Positions 1 through 5,202 of a stretch of 13,964 bases of DNA are shown in pieces. The stretch is from Bacteroidales bacterium UBA2295 (GTDB lineage Bacteria; Bacteroidota; Bacteroidia; Bacteroidales; Tenuifilaceae): NCBI GenBank assembly GCA_002345825.1, contig DDWD01000086.1:1-13964 (forward strand), in the 5' to 3' direction. The notes under the pieces are model-generated. The model saw nothing but the letters and a program-made list of their open reading frames with translations. It searched no databases and was not told where the DNA came from. Numbering within the stretch: the first letter of the stretch is position 1; each line of letters begins with the position of its first letter. A program made the position numbers and the translations under genes.

Positions 1-126
1 GTAGTAACCTGTTTGCATAAAGCTTTCCGCAGGAACTATGTTTCAGAGGAAGTATTCCATAAGCATTACGATTATGCCTACAATTTAATGAATATGATTT
101 CTGCATTTAAGTCAAAACTTAACTAG
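1..126 (+). CDS. Four-helix-bundle (S23/IVP-type) protein, C-terminal part
   Basis: An open frame enters from the left edge and ends at TAG 124-126, giving the last 41 residues of a protein. The tail is helical and rich in aromatic and charged residues (FRRNYVSEEVF near the start, LMNMISAFKSKL at the end). It resembles the last helices of the S23/23S rRNA intervening-sequence family (four helix bundle protein), which are about 120 residues long and common in Bacteroidota. Their function outside rRNA is not established. The N-terminus lies outside the window, so neither start nor domain can be verified. The gene sits 104 bp upstream of sucB on the same strand, where an E1 (sucA) gene might have been expected. 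The family call rests on tail similarity alone. Confidence 0.55.
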   Translation, partial: VVTCLHKAFRRNYVSEEVFHKHYDYAYNLMNMISAFKSKLN

Positions 127-196
127 TGTAAAATTGAAGAGAGATTGTGATCCAGAAGGTGATTCAAATGCATTGAGAACCATTCATCTGCATTGC

Positions 197-217
197 TTCG
201 GTCTTCAATCTTCCGTC
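197..217 (+). repeat. Three degenerate 7-bp tandem units upstream of sucB
   Basis: Three consecutive heptads, ttcggtc, ttcaatc and ttccgtc, lie 13 bp before the sucB start. The segment tcttcaat (202-209) is the exact reverse complement of attgaaga at 133-140, so the spacer after the four-helix-bundle gene can form an 8-bp stem around a 61-nt loop. Period-7 repeats forming inverted arms recur at 13501-13587 in this window. The array is short, so confidence is moderate. Confidence 0.45.
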
Positions 218-230
218 TAAAATAATAATT

Positions 231-1472
231 ATGAAAGTCGAAATTCACATACCAAGCCCAGGTGAATCAATTACAGAGGTGGAGATAGCCAACTGGCTAG
301 TAGACGATAATTCATGGGTAGAGAAAGATCAGGAGATTGCCGAGGTGGAGTCGGAAAAGGCAACGCTGCCCCTGCTGGCCAGCCATAGCGGGGTGGTAAG
401 CATTAAGGTGCAAAGCGGTACCATAAAGGTGGGCGAGGTGGCCTGCATCATCGATACCGATGCGCAAAAACCCGAAAGTGCCGAAACCCCAACCGATACT
501 GCGCCGAAAGCTCAACCGGAATCAGAACCTGAGCCAGAACCTAAATCTAAGCTTCAGTCTGCACCCCAACCTCAGCCTGAATCCTCTCAGGTCAAGGTAA
601 CTCCGCTAGCCCGTAAACTAATGGACGAGCAGGGGGTAAGCGTTGATGATATCATTAAGGGGCTTAAGAAAATAACCACTCACGAGGTGAACGCTGCGCT
701 GGCAGCAGGAAGTTTTGCAGATCCGATGCAAAAACCCGCTGAGCGAGCCGAGGAGCGAACCACCATGAGCCAGCTGCGTAAGAAGCTAAGCCAACGGCTT
801 GTTGCCGTGAAAAACGAAACGGCTATGCTCACCACTTTCAATGAGGTGGATATGAGCCGGATTATGACGATGAGAAAAGCCTATCAGAAAGATTTTCAGG
901 AGAAGTATGGGATTAAGCTTGGGTTCATGTCGTTCTTCACCAAGGCAGTTGTCGAGGGGCTAAAACATCACCCTATGGTTAATTCGCAGATTGATGGCGA
1001 CGAGATTGTAACCCCCAACTACTACGATATTGGAATTGCCGTGCAAACCCCCAAGGGGCTGATGGTTCCAGTACTTCGCAATGCCGAGAGCCTTACCATG
1101 GCTCAAGTAGAAAAGGGTATTCTCGATTTAGCCGAGAAGGGACGCAAAGGGCGCATTGGCCTCGACGATTTGTCGGGAGGAACCTTTACCATAACCAATG
1201 GCGGAATTTTTGGCTCTATGCTATCCACACCAATTCTTAACCCACCGCAATCGGGGATTTTGGGCATGCATAATATTATGGAAAGGCCAGTTGCCGTAAA
1301 CGGCAAGGTGGAGATACGGCCCATGATGTACATTGCCCTAAGCTACGATCATAGAATAATCGATGGAAAGGATTCCGTAGGATTTTTAACAAAGGTAAAG
1401 GAGATGCTAGAAAATCCCGAGCGGATGCTAACGAGTGGAGCAAATCCAGATAAGATGCTGCTGGGTATATAG
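231..1472 (+). CDS. sucB: Dihydrolipoamide succinyltransferase, E2 of 2-oxoglutarate dehydrogenase
   Basis: This is the E2 core of a 2-oxo acid dehydrogenase complex. It transfers the acyl group from lipoamide to CoA in the cytoplasm, most likely succinyl in the TCA cycle. Residues 1-76 are a lipoyl domain with the lipoylated lysine K43 (ESEKATLPL). Residues 77-120 are a Pro/Glu/Ala/Gln-rich swinging linker. About 121-158 is the peripheral-subunit-binding domain (VTPLARKLMDEQGV). From about 175 to the end is the acyltransferase domain, with catalytic motif HRIIDG (H374, D378). The SYDHRIIDGKDSVGFL context favours the succinyl-transferring type over pyruvate E2. Length, 413 residues, is normal. 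The start is the only ATG before the lipoyl domain, and the leader is AT-rich with no clear Shine-Dalgarno. The E1 gene is not immediately upstream. The last 77 bp are duplicated at 3628-3704. Confidence 0.93.
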   Translation: MKVEIHIPSPGESITEVEIANWLVDDNSWVEKDQEIAEVESEKATLPLLASHSGVVSIKVQSGTIKVGEVACIIDTDAQKPESAETPTDTAPKAQPESEPEPEPKSKLQSAPQPQPESSQVKVTPLARKLMDEQGVSVDDIIKGLKKITTHEVNAALAAGSFADPMQKPAERAEERTTMSQLRKKLSQRLVAVKNETAMLTTFNEVDMSRIMTMRKAYQKDFQEKYGIKLGFMSFFTKAVVEGLKHHPMVNSQIDGDEIVTPNYYDIGIAVQTPKGLMVPVLRNAESLTMAQVEKGILDLAEKGRKGRIGLDDLSGGTFTITNGGIFGSMLSTPILNPPQSGILGMHNIMERPVAVNGKVEIRPMMYIALSYDHRIIDGKDSVGFLTKVKEMLENPERMLTSGANPDKMLLGI

Positions 1473-1518
1473 GGTTGATTACCGACTGCCCGAGCACTCG
1501 GTAACAATCATCCGGCAG
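1396..1518. repeat. Left 123-bp direct repeat of the island (attL-like)
   Basis: This segment aligns without gaps to 3628-3750 (constant offset 2232) with three mismatches, at 1420, 1451 and 1458. It covers the last 77 bp of sucB including its stop, plus 46 bp downstream that match the 3' end of the facing TPR gene. All three mismatches are in the sucB part; bases 1459-1518 are identical to the other copy. This copy joins onto intact sucB. Confidence 0.93.
1479..1504. other. Hairpin at the sucB/TPR 3' junction, left copy
   Basis: TTACCGA (1479-1485) pairs perfectly with TCGGTAA (1498-1504). Inside it TGC (1487-1489) pairs with GCA (1494-1496) around a CCGA loop after a C-C mismatch. It starts 6 bp after the sucB stop and is identical in the right repeat (3711-3736), where it encodes the last codons of the TPR gene. 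No U-tract follows on either strand, so an ordinary terminator is not shown. It could end transcription weakly for convergent genes or be a structured recombination core. Confidence 0.55.
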
Positions 1519-1562
1519 CATTCATATTTCTGATCAGCATTCCTACCGTTGCCCCAGCTGTT
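1479..1562 (-). pseudogene. Detached, diverged 3' tail of a TPR-protein gene
   Basis: Read on the minus strand, 1479-1518 encodes the same last residues as the TPR gene at 3711-4436 (CRMIVTECSGSR, then TAA). Further upstream, identity drops but a resemblance continues: the in-frame residues include SWGNGRNA where the intact gene has SRGNRNA, with one 3-nt and one 18-nt in-frame gap. Beyond about 1562 the resemblance fades. It has no start and cannot be functional. If real, this shows that the left repeat carries a TPR tail from a related, not identical, genome. The 1479-1518 part is certain; the extension was aligned by eye. Confidence 0.45.
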
Positions 1563-1860
1563 TTGGCTTCTTAGAGTTCGAGAGACCGCGCTGGCAGCGG
1601 TGACCTTTTTTGCTACTGTTTTGGGTGGTAGCCAAAAAAGTAGAGAAATTTAAACCACAAAGCACAGGGTAAATTTACTGCCGGACACACCGGTGGGTGG
1701 GTGGATTCAAACTTATAACAATAGCGGCTGAGGGTGTGACCAGTTTGGGAGTTCGGGGCTTGGGATTCATCCCACGCTAAAAAAACTACTTGTGTGCCAA
1801 TTCGATTATTTAACCCATTGATCATAAATTGGTTAAACCCCTTGCTAGGCGCTGGTTTTA
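1519..1860. other. Non-coding left arm of the island, with two hairpins
   Basis: I find no credible gene here; the only frame of note is a 70-codon minus-strand one with no recognisable domain. The stretch is clearly GC-richer than the adjacent PIN/ImmA genes. It holds the possible diverged TPR tail (to about 1562), a 5-bp GC stem ACCGC/GCGGT (1585-1589 with 1597-1601), the hairpin at 1605-1640, and a weaker stem ttaacc/ggttaa (1810-1815 with 1831-1836) 24 bp beyond the PIN-gene stop, which could help end that transcript. The rest is unexplained. Confidence 0.5.
1605..1640. other. Strong intergenic inverted repeat
   Basis: CTTTTTTGCTAC (1605-1616) pairs with GTAGCcAAAAAAG (1628-1640). That is 12 base pairs with a single bulged C at 1633 and an 11-nt loop. 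The stem has A/T runs at its foot, so either strand would give a hairpin followed closely by few further U residues. It may be a dispersed intergenic repeat or a terminator; its role is unknown. Confidence 0.5.
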
Positions 1861-2334
1861 TTAAAATTTCCAGTTTTCTAGAAGGAAAAAATCTTTTAGG
1901 TTCAAAACATTTACCCCATATTCTTTACAGATATTTGGGACATTATGAGCGTTTGGTTTGAATTTTTCAGTAGTAACTAGGGTTGCTTTTTTAACAATTG
2001 CTTGAGCTATTATAAATGGGTCTGCAACAGGCGCACCACCAACAATGTTTTTAAATCTAATAAGCTCGCTATGTTTGGCAAGAATCTCTTGTACGTATTG
2101 TTGTTCTTGAAGTATTGGCTTATGAAAAATAATTTTATACTTATTTGCTATTGCAGCTGCATCATCATCTCGCTGTTTTAACTCTCGATACACTTCAATT
2201 GAAGATATAACTCTACCCTTCTCTATTAATTCTTCAAATCTATCCCATAATGAAATAAAAACATCTTCATAATAATGTTTAAAGTCTATTATTGGACCTG
2301 AGTCAAATATGTATTTTATATTATCGGAAACCAT
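1861..2334 (-). CDS. DUF4411-family PIN-domain protein, putative toxin nuclease
   Basis: The 157-residue protein matches the DUF4411 branch of the PIN-like nucleases over its whole length: it opens YIFDSGPIIDFKHYY, continues with SLWDRFEELIEKGRVIS and EVYREL, and later has VADPFIIA and LVTTEK. PIN nucleases bind metal through conserved acids; candidates are D11, E47 or E51, D105 and E123. Members of this family are found next to XRE-COG2856 (ImmA/IrrE) genes and are proposed toxin partners. That fits here: its ATG overlaps the stop of the upstream XRE-ImmA gene by one base (TAATG), implying translational coupling and co-expression. The gene is much AT-richer than sucB or recR and lies inside the repeat-bounded island. 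RNase activity and toxicity are inferred from the family. Confidence 0.82.
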   Translation of the reverse strand: MVSDNIKYIFDSGPIIDFKHYYEDVFISLWDRFEELIEKGRVISSIEVYRELKQRDDDAAAIANKYKIIFHKPILQEQQYVQEILAKHSELIRFKNIVGGAPVADPFIIAQAIVKKATLVTTEKFKPNAHNVPNICKEYGVNVLNLKDFFLLENWKF

Positions 2335-3488
2335 TATTTAAATACAAGTCTTTCAATAATTGGGATTTGATTGATTTTAAGAGTTAAGTATTCTGAGGCT
2401 TGATATGGATTTATTCTTCCATTGTATAAATTATTCAAAACAATTGTAGAGTAATAATGTCCTAATTTTGATAATTTATTTCTATAGAAGTCGCCTCCAC
2501 CGCTTTTTTTCCTTTTGAAAGGGTTGTTGAGCCATTCATTCCTTTTAGTGTTGTAAAAGACTGAAGAGGTTAATTTTAAATCCAATAATTTTCTTAATAC
2601 AACTTCTTTGCTTACTTTATGGTCTTTAGCCAGTATTCTAAGTAATTCTTCTGACCATTCATATGATTTATTGTTGATTACTAACTGGTTATTTAAGATT
2701 TCGTTATTGTCAATTAAAACATTGGACGCAAAACTATTGCAAGTTATTTCTTCTGCATTGTGGCTGTTATATGTATAGTCATTTGTTATACCACCTGTAT
2801 TAAGAAGCAGATGTCCTAATTCGTGAAAAATGGTAAAGTTTTTCCCTGTATCTGATTCCTCAGAACTATTTATGACAATAATAGGGAACTCGGGGTCATA
2901 TAAAGAGTAACCTCTGCAAAAATCTTTTAGTGTTTGTTGAAATACGAAAATTCCGTTTTTCTCTAATTGTTCTCTATAATACTTAAAAGATTCAGTTGTA
3001 TCTTTAAAATTACTCTGAATTGATTTGTTAACGCCTAAGATTTTTCTAACATCTTTAGAAGAGCCGAGTAGATTACTTTCGGAAAAATTATTAATTCTTC
3101 TAAAAATTGGTGTTAATGAAGGATTTTTTCCATTGAAAATTTCTTTTAAAACTTCTTGAAAATATTGCCCTTCCCTAACTTTTAACATAAGTTCATAAGG
3201 TAGAAGTTCTATTTCTTGAGTTGGGATAGTTCTAAACTGATTTTTAATTTGAGGTTCATCAGGTGGTTCTGCTAAAAAAAACACAGCAAAAGGAACCTTA
3301 TAAATATTATAGGCAAGTTTCTCTAATTGTGCTAAAGAAGGTAACTCAGAACCATTTTCCCAATTCTGGATTATTTGTTCATCCTTTTTTAATTTCCTAG
3401 CAACCTCAGAAATTGACATATTAATCCTAGTTCTTGCCCAAACAAGAATTCTAGGGTCAATTTCCACAATTTCATTATTACCAGTCAT
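2334..3488 (-). CDS. XRE regulator fused to ImmA/IrrE metallopeptidase, putative antitoxin
   Basis: At residues 15-65 is a Cro/C1-type helix-turn-helix (SISEVARKLKKDEQIIQNWENG). The middle, about 165-300, is an ImmA/IrrE (COG2856, DUF955) zinc peptidase with HELGH at 222-226 and a probable third ligand at E246/E247 (EEITCNSFA). Residues 300-384 are a basic C-terminal extension. Such proteins bind DNA and, in studied relatives, cleave a repressor; in gene pairs they act as autoregulated antitoxin-like partners. Here it is the first gene of a two-gene unit with the DUF4411 PIN gene, whose ATG it overlaps. The start gives the best N-terminal alignment to the HTH, and an AT-rich leader with a palindrome lies 19-36 bp upstream. 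Composition is strongly AT-rich, marking it as acquired. The domain call is secure; the antitoxin role is inferred. Confidence 0.87.
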   Translation of the reverse strand: MTGNNEIVEIDPRILVWARTRINMSISEVARKLKKDEQIIQNWENGSELPSLAQLEKLAYNIYKVPFAVFFLAEPPDEPQIKNQFRTIPTQEIELLPYELMLKVREGQYFQEVLKEIFNGKNPSLTPIFRRINNFSESNLLGSSKDVRKILGVNKSIQSNFKDTTESFKYYREQLEKNGIFVFQQTLKDFCRGYSLYDPEFPIIVINSSEESDTGKNFTIFHELGHLLLNTGGITNDYTYNSHNAEEITCNSFASNVLIDNNEILNNQLVINNKSYEWSEELLRILAKDHKVSKEVVLRKLLDLKLTSSVFYNTKRNEWLNNPFKRKKSGGGDFYRNKLSKLGHYYSTIVLNNLYNGRINPYQASEYLTLKINQIPIIERLVFK

Positions 3489-3506
3489 TTATTTTTTTTT
3501 AGACTA

Positions 3507-3524
3507 TAAAGATACAATATCTTT
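3507..3524 (-). promoter_or_regulatory. Candidate operator/promoter of the XRE-ImmA gene
   Basis: AAAGATA (3508-3514) and TATCTTT (3518-3524) form a perfect 7-bp inverted repeat with a 3-bp spacer, 19 bp upstream of the start codon. On the minus strand the bases at 3507-3514 read TATCTTTA, one mismatch from the Bacteroidota -7 box TAnnTTTG, though no good -33 TTG is seen. An XRE protein binding this palindrome would occlude the promoter, giving autoregulation. The palindrome is observed; the role is inferred. Confidence 0.4.
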
Positions 3525-3540
3525 CGAGTTTTTTAAATAT

Positions 3541-3568
3541 AAGTATTTCTGTCTGGTCCAGTATACTT
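3541..3568. other. Interrupted inverted repeat near the right end of the island
   Basis: AAGTAT (3541-3546) pairs with ATACTT (3563-3568), and inside it CTGG (3553-3556) pairs with CCAG (3558-3561) around a single T. It lies between the ImmA promoter region and the right direct repeat. It could be a terminator-like structure, an operator or part of the island end. Nothing decides between these. Confidence 0.3.
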
Positions 3569-3627
3569 GCGCCTAACTACCTGATTGCATAACTTATATT
3601 TTCAGGTCGTTGATGTAGCGCACAAAA

Positions 3628-3704
3628 TAAAGGAGATGCTAGAAAATCCCGGGCGGATGCTAACGAGTGGAGCAAATCCAGAAAAGATGTTGCTGGGTAT
3701 ATAG
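3628..3704 (+). pseudogene. sucB: Orphan 3' fragment of sucB
   Basis: This fragment encodes the last 25 residues of SucB in an intact frame ending at TAG 3702-3704, with no start or upstream domain. Compared with the real tail it differs by three bases: a GAG to GGG change (E to G), a GAT to GAA change (D to E), and one silent CTG to TTG change. The changes are few and leave the frame open. This suits either recent duplication with drift or a copy brought in from a close relative. Confidence 0.85.
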
Positions 3705-3750
3705 GGTTGATTACCGACTGCCCGAGCACTCGGTAACAATCATCCGGCAG
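3628..3750. repeat. Right 123-bp direct repeat of the island (attR-like)
   Basis: This is the partner of 1396-1518, 120 of 123 bases identical. It contains the orphan sucB tail and then runs straight into the intact TPR gene, whose stop (TAA, complement of 3711-3713) and last codons are inside it. The hairpin TTACCGA/TCGGTAA recurs at 3711-3736. Homology to the left copy stops abruptly at 3628, with unrelated sequence before it. Confidence 0.93.
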
Positions 3751-4436
3751 GCATTTCTGTTGCCACGGCTGCAAGCCTGATGAAAATCGGGACATGCTTT
3801 AGCCTTGTTGCCGGAGCGTAAGTGCGACATACCCCTGTTGTAGTACCCCATGGCATTATTGGGATCCAGATCAAGCACCTTGTTGTAGTCGTTTATTGAT
3901 TCGTTGTAATTCTGAATACGATAGTTTGCAAACGCTCTGTAGTTTAATGCGCTAGCATGTCGAGGGTTGATCTTTAGCGCATCGGTAAAATCGGCAATGG
4001 CATCGCCATAATTTTCGTCTTGCATATGGGAAACCCCCCGGTTTATGTAGATCTGGATATCGATGTTGTCGCCACTTAGCTCGAGAGCCTTGTTAAAATC
4101 TTCAATTGCTCTTCGATACTGAGCTCGCTTGTTGTTAAAGATCCCCTGATGCAAATAGTACTCGGGGCTAGAGGGAAATTCCTGAATTGCCATTTCAATA
4201 TATCTCTGCGCGTCTCTTAGGTTTTCCGAAAGCAGATGGGCTTTGATGATCCCCGAAAGGGCAACCTGATCCTTAGAGTCTTGATCTAAAGCCTGTTCAA
4301 ATAGTTTGATGGCCTCTTTCAGTTCGCGTGCTTCAAGTTTCTTAATCCCCTCGGATGTTGTATTGGAAGTTTGAGCCAGGGCAGGAGCGCAGGCAAGTAT
4401 GGCTAAAGCGATAATTATGCAGATTCTATGTTTCAT
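3711..4436 (-). CDS. Secreted tetratricopeptide-repeat protein
   Basis: The 241-residue protein starts with a clear Sec signal peptide (MKHRICIIIALAILACAPALAQ), so the mature protein should be periplasmic or surface-exposed. Residues 28-220 are TPR helices: about 30-60, 61-90, 93-122, 127-158, 161-192 and 195-220, with typical cores such as YRRAIEDFNKALEL and YGDAIADFTDALKINP. These form a scaffold for protein binding and imply no enzymatic activity. The C-terminus carries four cysteines (positions 215, 222, 230, 237), unusual for a plain TPR and possibly disulfide-bonded. It follows recR by 20 bp on the same strand and is probably co-transcribed with it. Its last codons lie in the island's right repeat and in a hairpin. 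Partner and role are unknown. Confidence 0.82.
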   Translation of the reverse strand: MKHRICIIIALAILACAPALAQTSNTTSEGIKKLEARELKEAIKLFEQALDQDSKDQVALSGIIKAHLLSENLRDAQRYIEMAIQEFPSSPEYYLHQGIFNNKRAQYRRAIEDFNKALELSGDNIDIQIYINRGVSHMQDENYGDAIADFTDALKINPRHASALNYRAFANYRIQNYNESINDYNKVLDLDPNNAMGYYNRGMSHLRSGNKAKACPDFHQACSRGNRNACRMIVTECSGSR

Positions 4437-4456
4437 CCTTGTGATGTAAAGGTATC

Positions 4457-5083
4457 TTAATTGGCAATGGTTGTCTCAAATTTGGTGCGATTTACGATTG
4501 CACGCCCCAGCGTTATCTCATCGGCATATTCCAAATCATCACCAAAAGCAACGCCCCTGGCAATTACCGAAATGGAAACAGGGAACTGTTTAATTTTTTT
4601 AAAGATATAAAAATTTGTTGTATCTCCCTCAAGGGTTGGGCTAAGGGCCATAATAACCTCTTTTACGTTACCTGCTTGAATTTTGTTTATCAACCCCTCA
4701 ATTTTTATATCTGCAGGGCCAATACCCTCCATGGGATTTATCACAGCGCCCAGCACGTAGTATAGCCCATTGTACTGGTTGGTCGATTCGATTGACATGA
4801 CATCCTTGATGTTCTCAACAACACAAACCGTGGTGCTATCGCGGTGTGGATTGGAGCAGATGCTGCAAATCTCCGTGTCGGAGATGCTATTGCACATCTT
4901 ACAATGCTTAATTTCGTTTTTAAGGGTTGTAAAGGCTTGCGAAAAGCGTTCCACATCGCCATTGGGCTGGCGCAGAAGATGCAGTACCAACCTTAAAGCC
5001 GTTTTACGCCCTATGCCGGGTAGCTTGGCAAACTCATCAACCGCATTCTCAAGTAGTTTCGATGGGAAACTGTGAATGTTCAT
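4457..5083 (-). CDS. recR: Recombination mediator RecR
   Basis: RecR, with RecO and RecF, loads RecA on SSB-coated single-stranded DNA at gaps. Residues about 8-35 form the helix-hairpin-helix DNA-binding part (AKLPGIGRKTALRL). A C4 zinc finger follows with C61, C64, C73 and C76. The Toprim domain starts near VCVVE (86-90) and continues through LGAVINPMEGIGP and LSPTLEGDTT. The C-terminal Walker-B-like segment is GDDLEYADEITLGRAI. At 208 residues it is full length. It is divergent from the symporter gene at 5203, with a 119-bp shared upstream region, and is followed by the TPR gene. A matching -7 box lies 23 bp before the start codon. Confidence 0.95.
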   Translation of the reverse strand: MNIHSFPSKLLENAVDEFAKLPGIGRKTALRLVLHLLRQPNGDVERFSQAFTTLKNEIKHCKMCNSISDTEICSICSNPHRDSTTVCVVENIKDVMSIESTNQYNGLYYVLGAVINPMEGIGPADIKIEGLINKIQAGNVKEVIMALSPTLEGDTTNFYIFKKIKQFPVSISVIARGVAFGDDLEYADEITLGRAIVNRTKFETTIAN

Positions 5084-5106
5084 AATTATTCCTGTTCAAA
5101 CTATTG

Positions 5107-5114
5107 CAAATCTA
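5107..5114 (-). promoter_or_regulatory. Candidate -7 box for recR
   Basis: On the minus strand this reads TAGATTTG, an exact match to the Bacteroidota -7 consensus TAnnTTTG, 23 bp from the recR start. No well-placed -33 TTG is found, so the assignment is tentative. The rest of the 5084-5202 divergent region is AT-rich, with an A6T6 tract at 5143-5154. Confidence 0.35.
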
Positions 5115-5202
5115 CAAATAATCGACCAATGCTAGGCATCAGAAAAAATTTTTTATTCGCCCATTTTTCCCTAGACTTGCAGAATTATTAACATTTTCTG
5201 CT

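Larger units (their letters stand above)
1396..3750. mobile_element. Small genomic island between direct repeats at the sucB 3' end
   Basis: Two 123-bp direct repeats bracket about 2.1 kb, so one repeat plus cargo is a 2232-bp unit. The cargo is non-coding DNA (1519-1860) and an ImmA/IrrE-PIN gene pair on the minus strand. Composition is mosaic: sampled 60-base lines give 53% GC in sucB (line 1141), 55% in the left spacer (line 1681), but 22% and 25% in the gene pair (lines 2401 and 3001). Both flanking host genes remain intact, typical of integration at a gene end. No integrase, transposase or terminal inverted repeat is seen, so it is either mobilised in trans, recombines by homology, or is a remnant. 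The repeat structure is certain; mobility is inferred. Confidence 0.7.

Noticed and set aside
1479..1504. Integron attC site
   Set aside because: A folded stem is present, but the outer bases do not fit the RYYYAAC/GTTRRRY core and no integron integrase is seen.
1276..1521. Open frame on the minus strand over the sucB 3' end
   Set aside because: It is antisense to sucB; the matching frame at 3577-3795 exists only because the same DNA is duplicated.
1660..1740. Possible tRNA remnant (gtttgaatcc-like on the minus strand)
   Set aside because: No cloverleaf partner stems could be drawn around it.
1613..1825. 70-codon minus-strand frame in the island spacer
   Set aside because: No recognisable domain, start context or partner; it crosses a hairpin and looks like chance.
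1396..3750. Composite transposon or insertion sequence
   Set aside because: No transposase or terminal inverted repeats; the 123-bp repeats are host gene ends, far longer than a target-site duplication.
3577..3795. Open frame of 72 codons on the minus strand
   Set aside because: It overlaps the orphan sucB tail and the TPR gene in another frame and has no domain.
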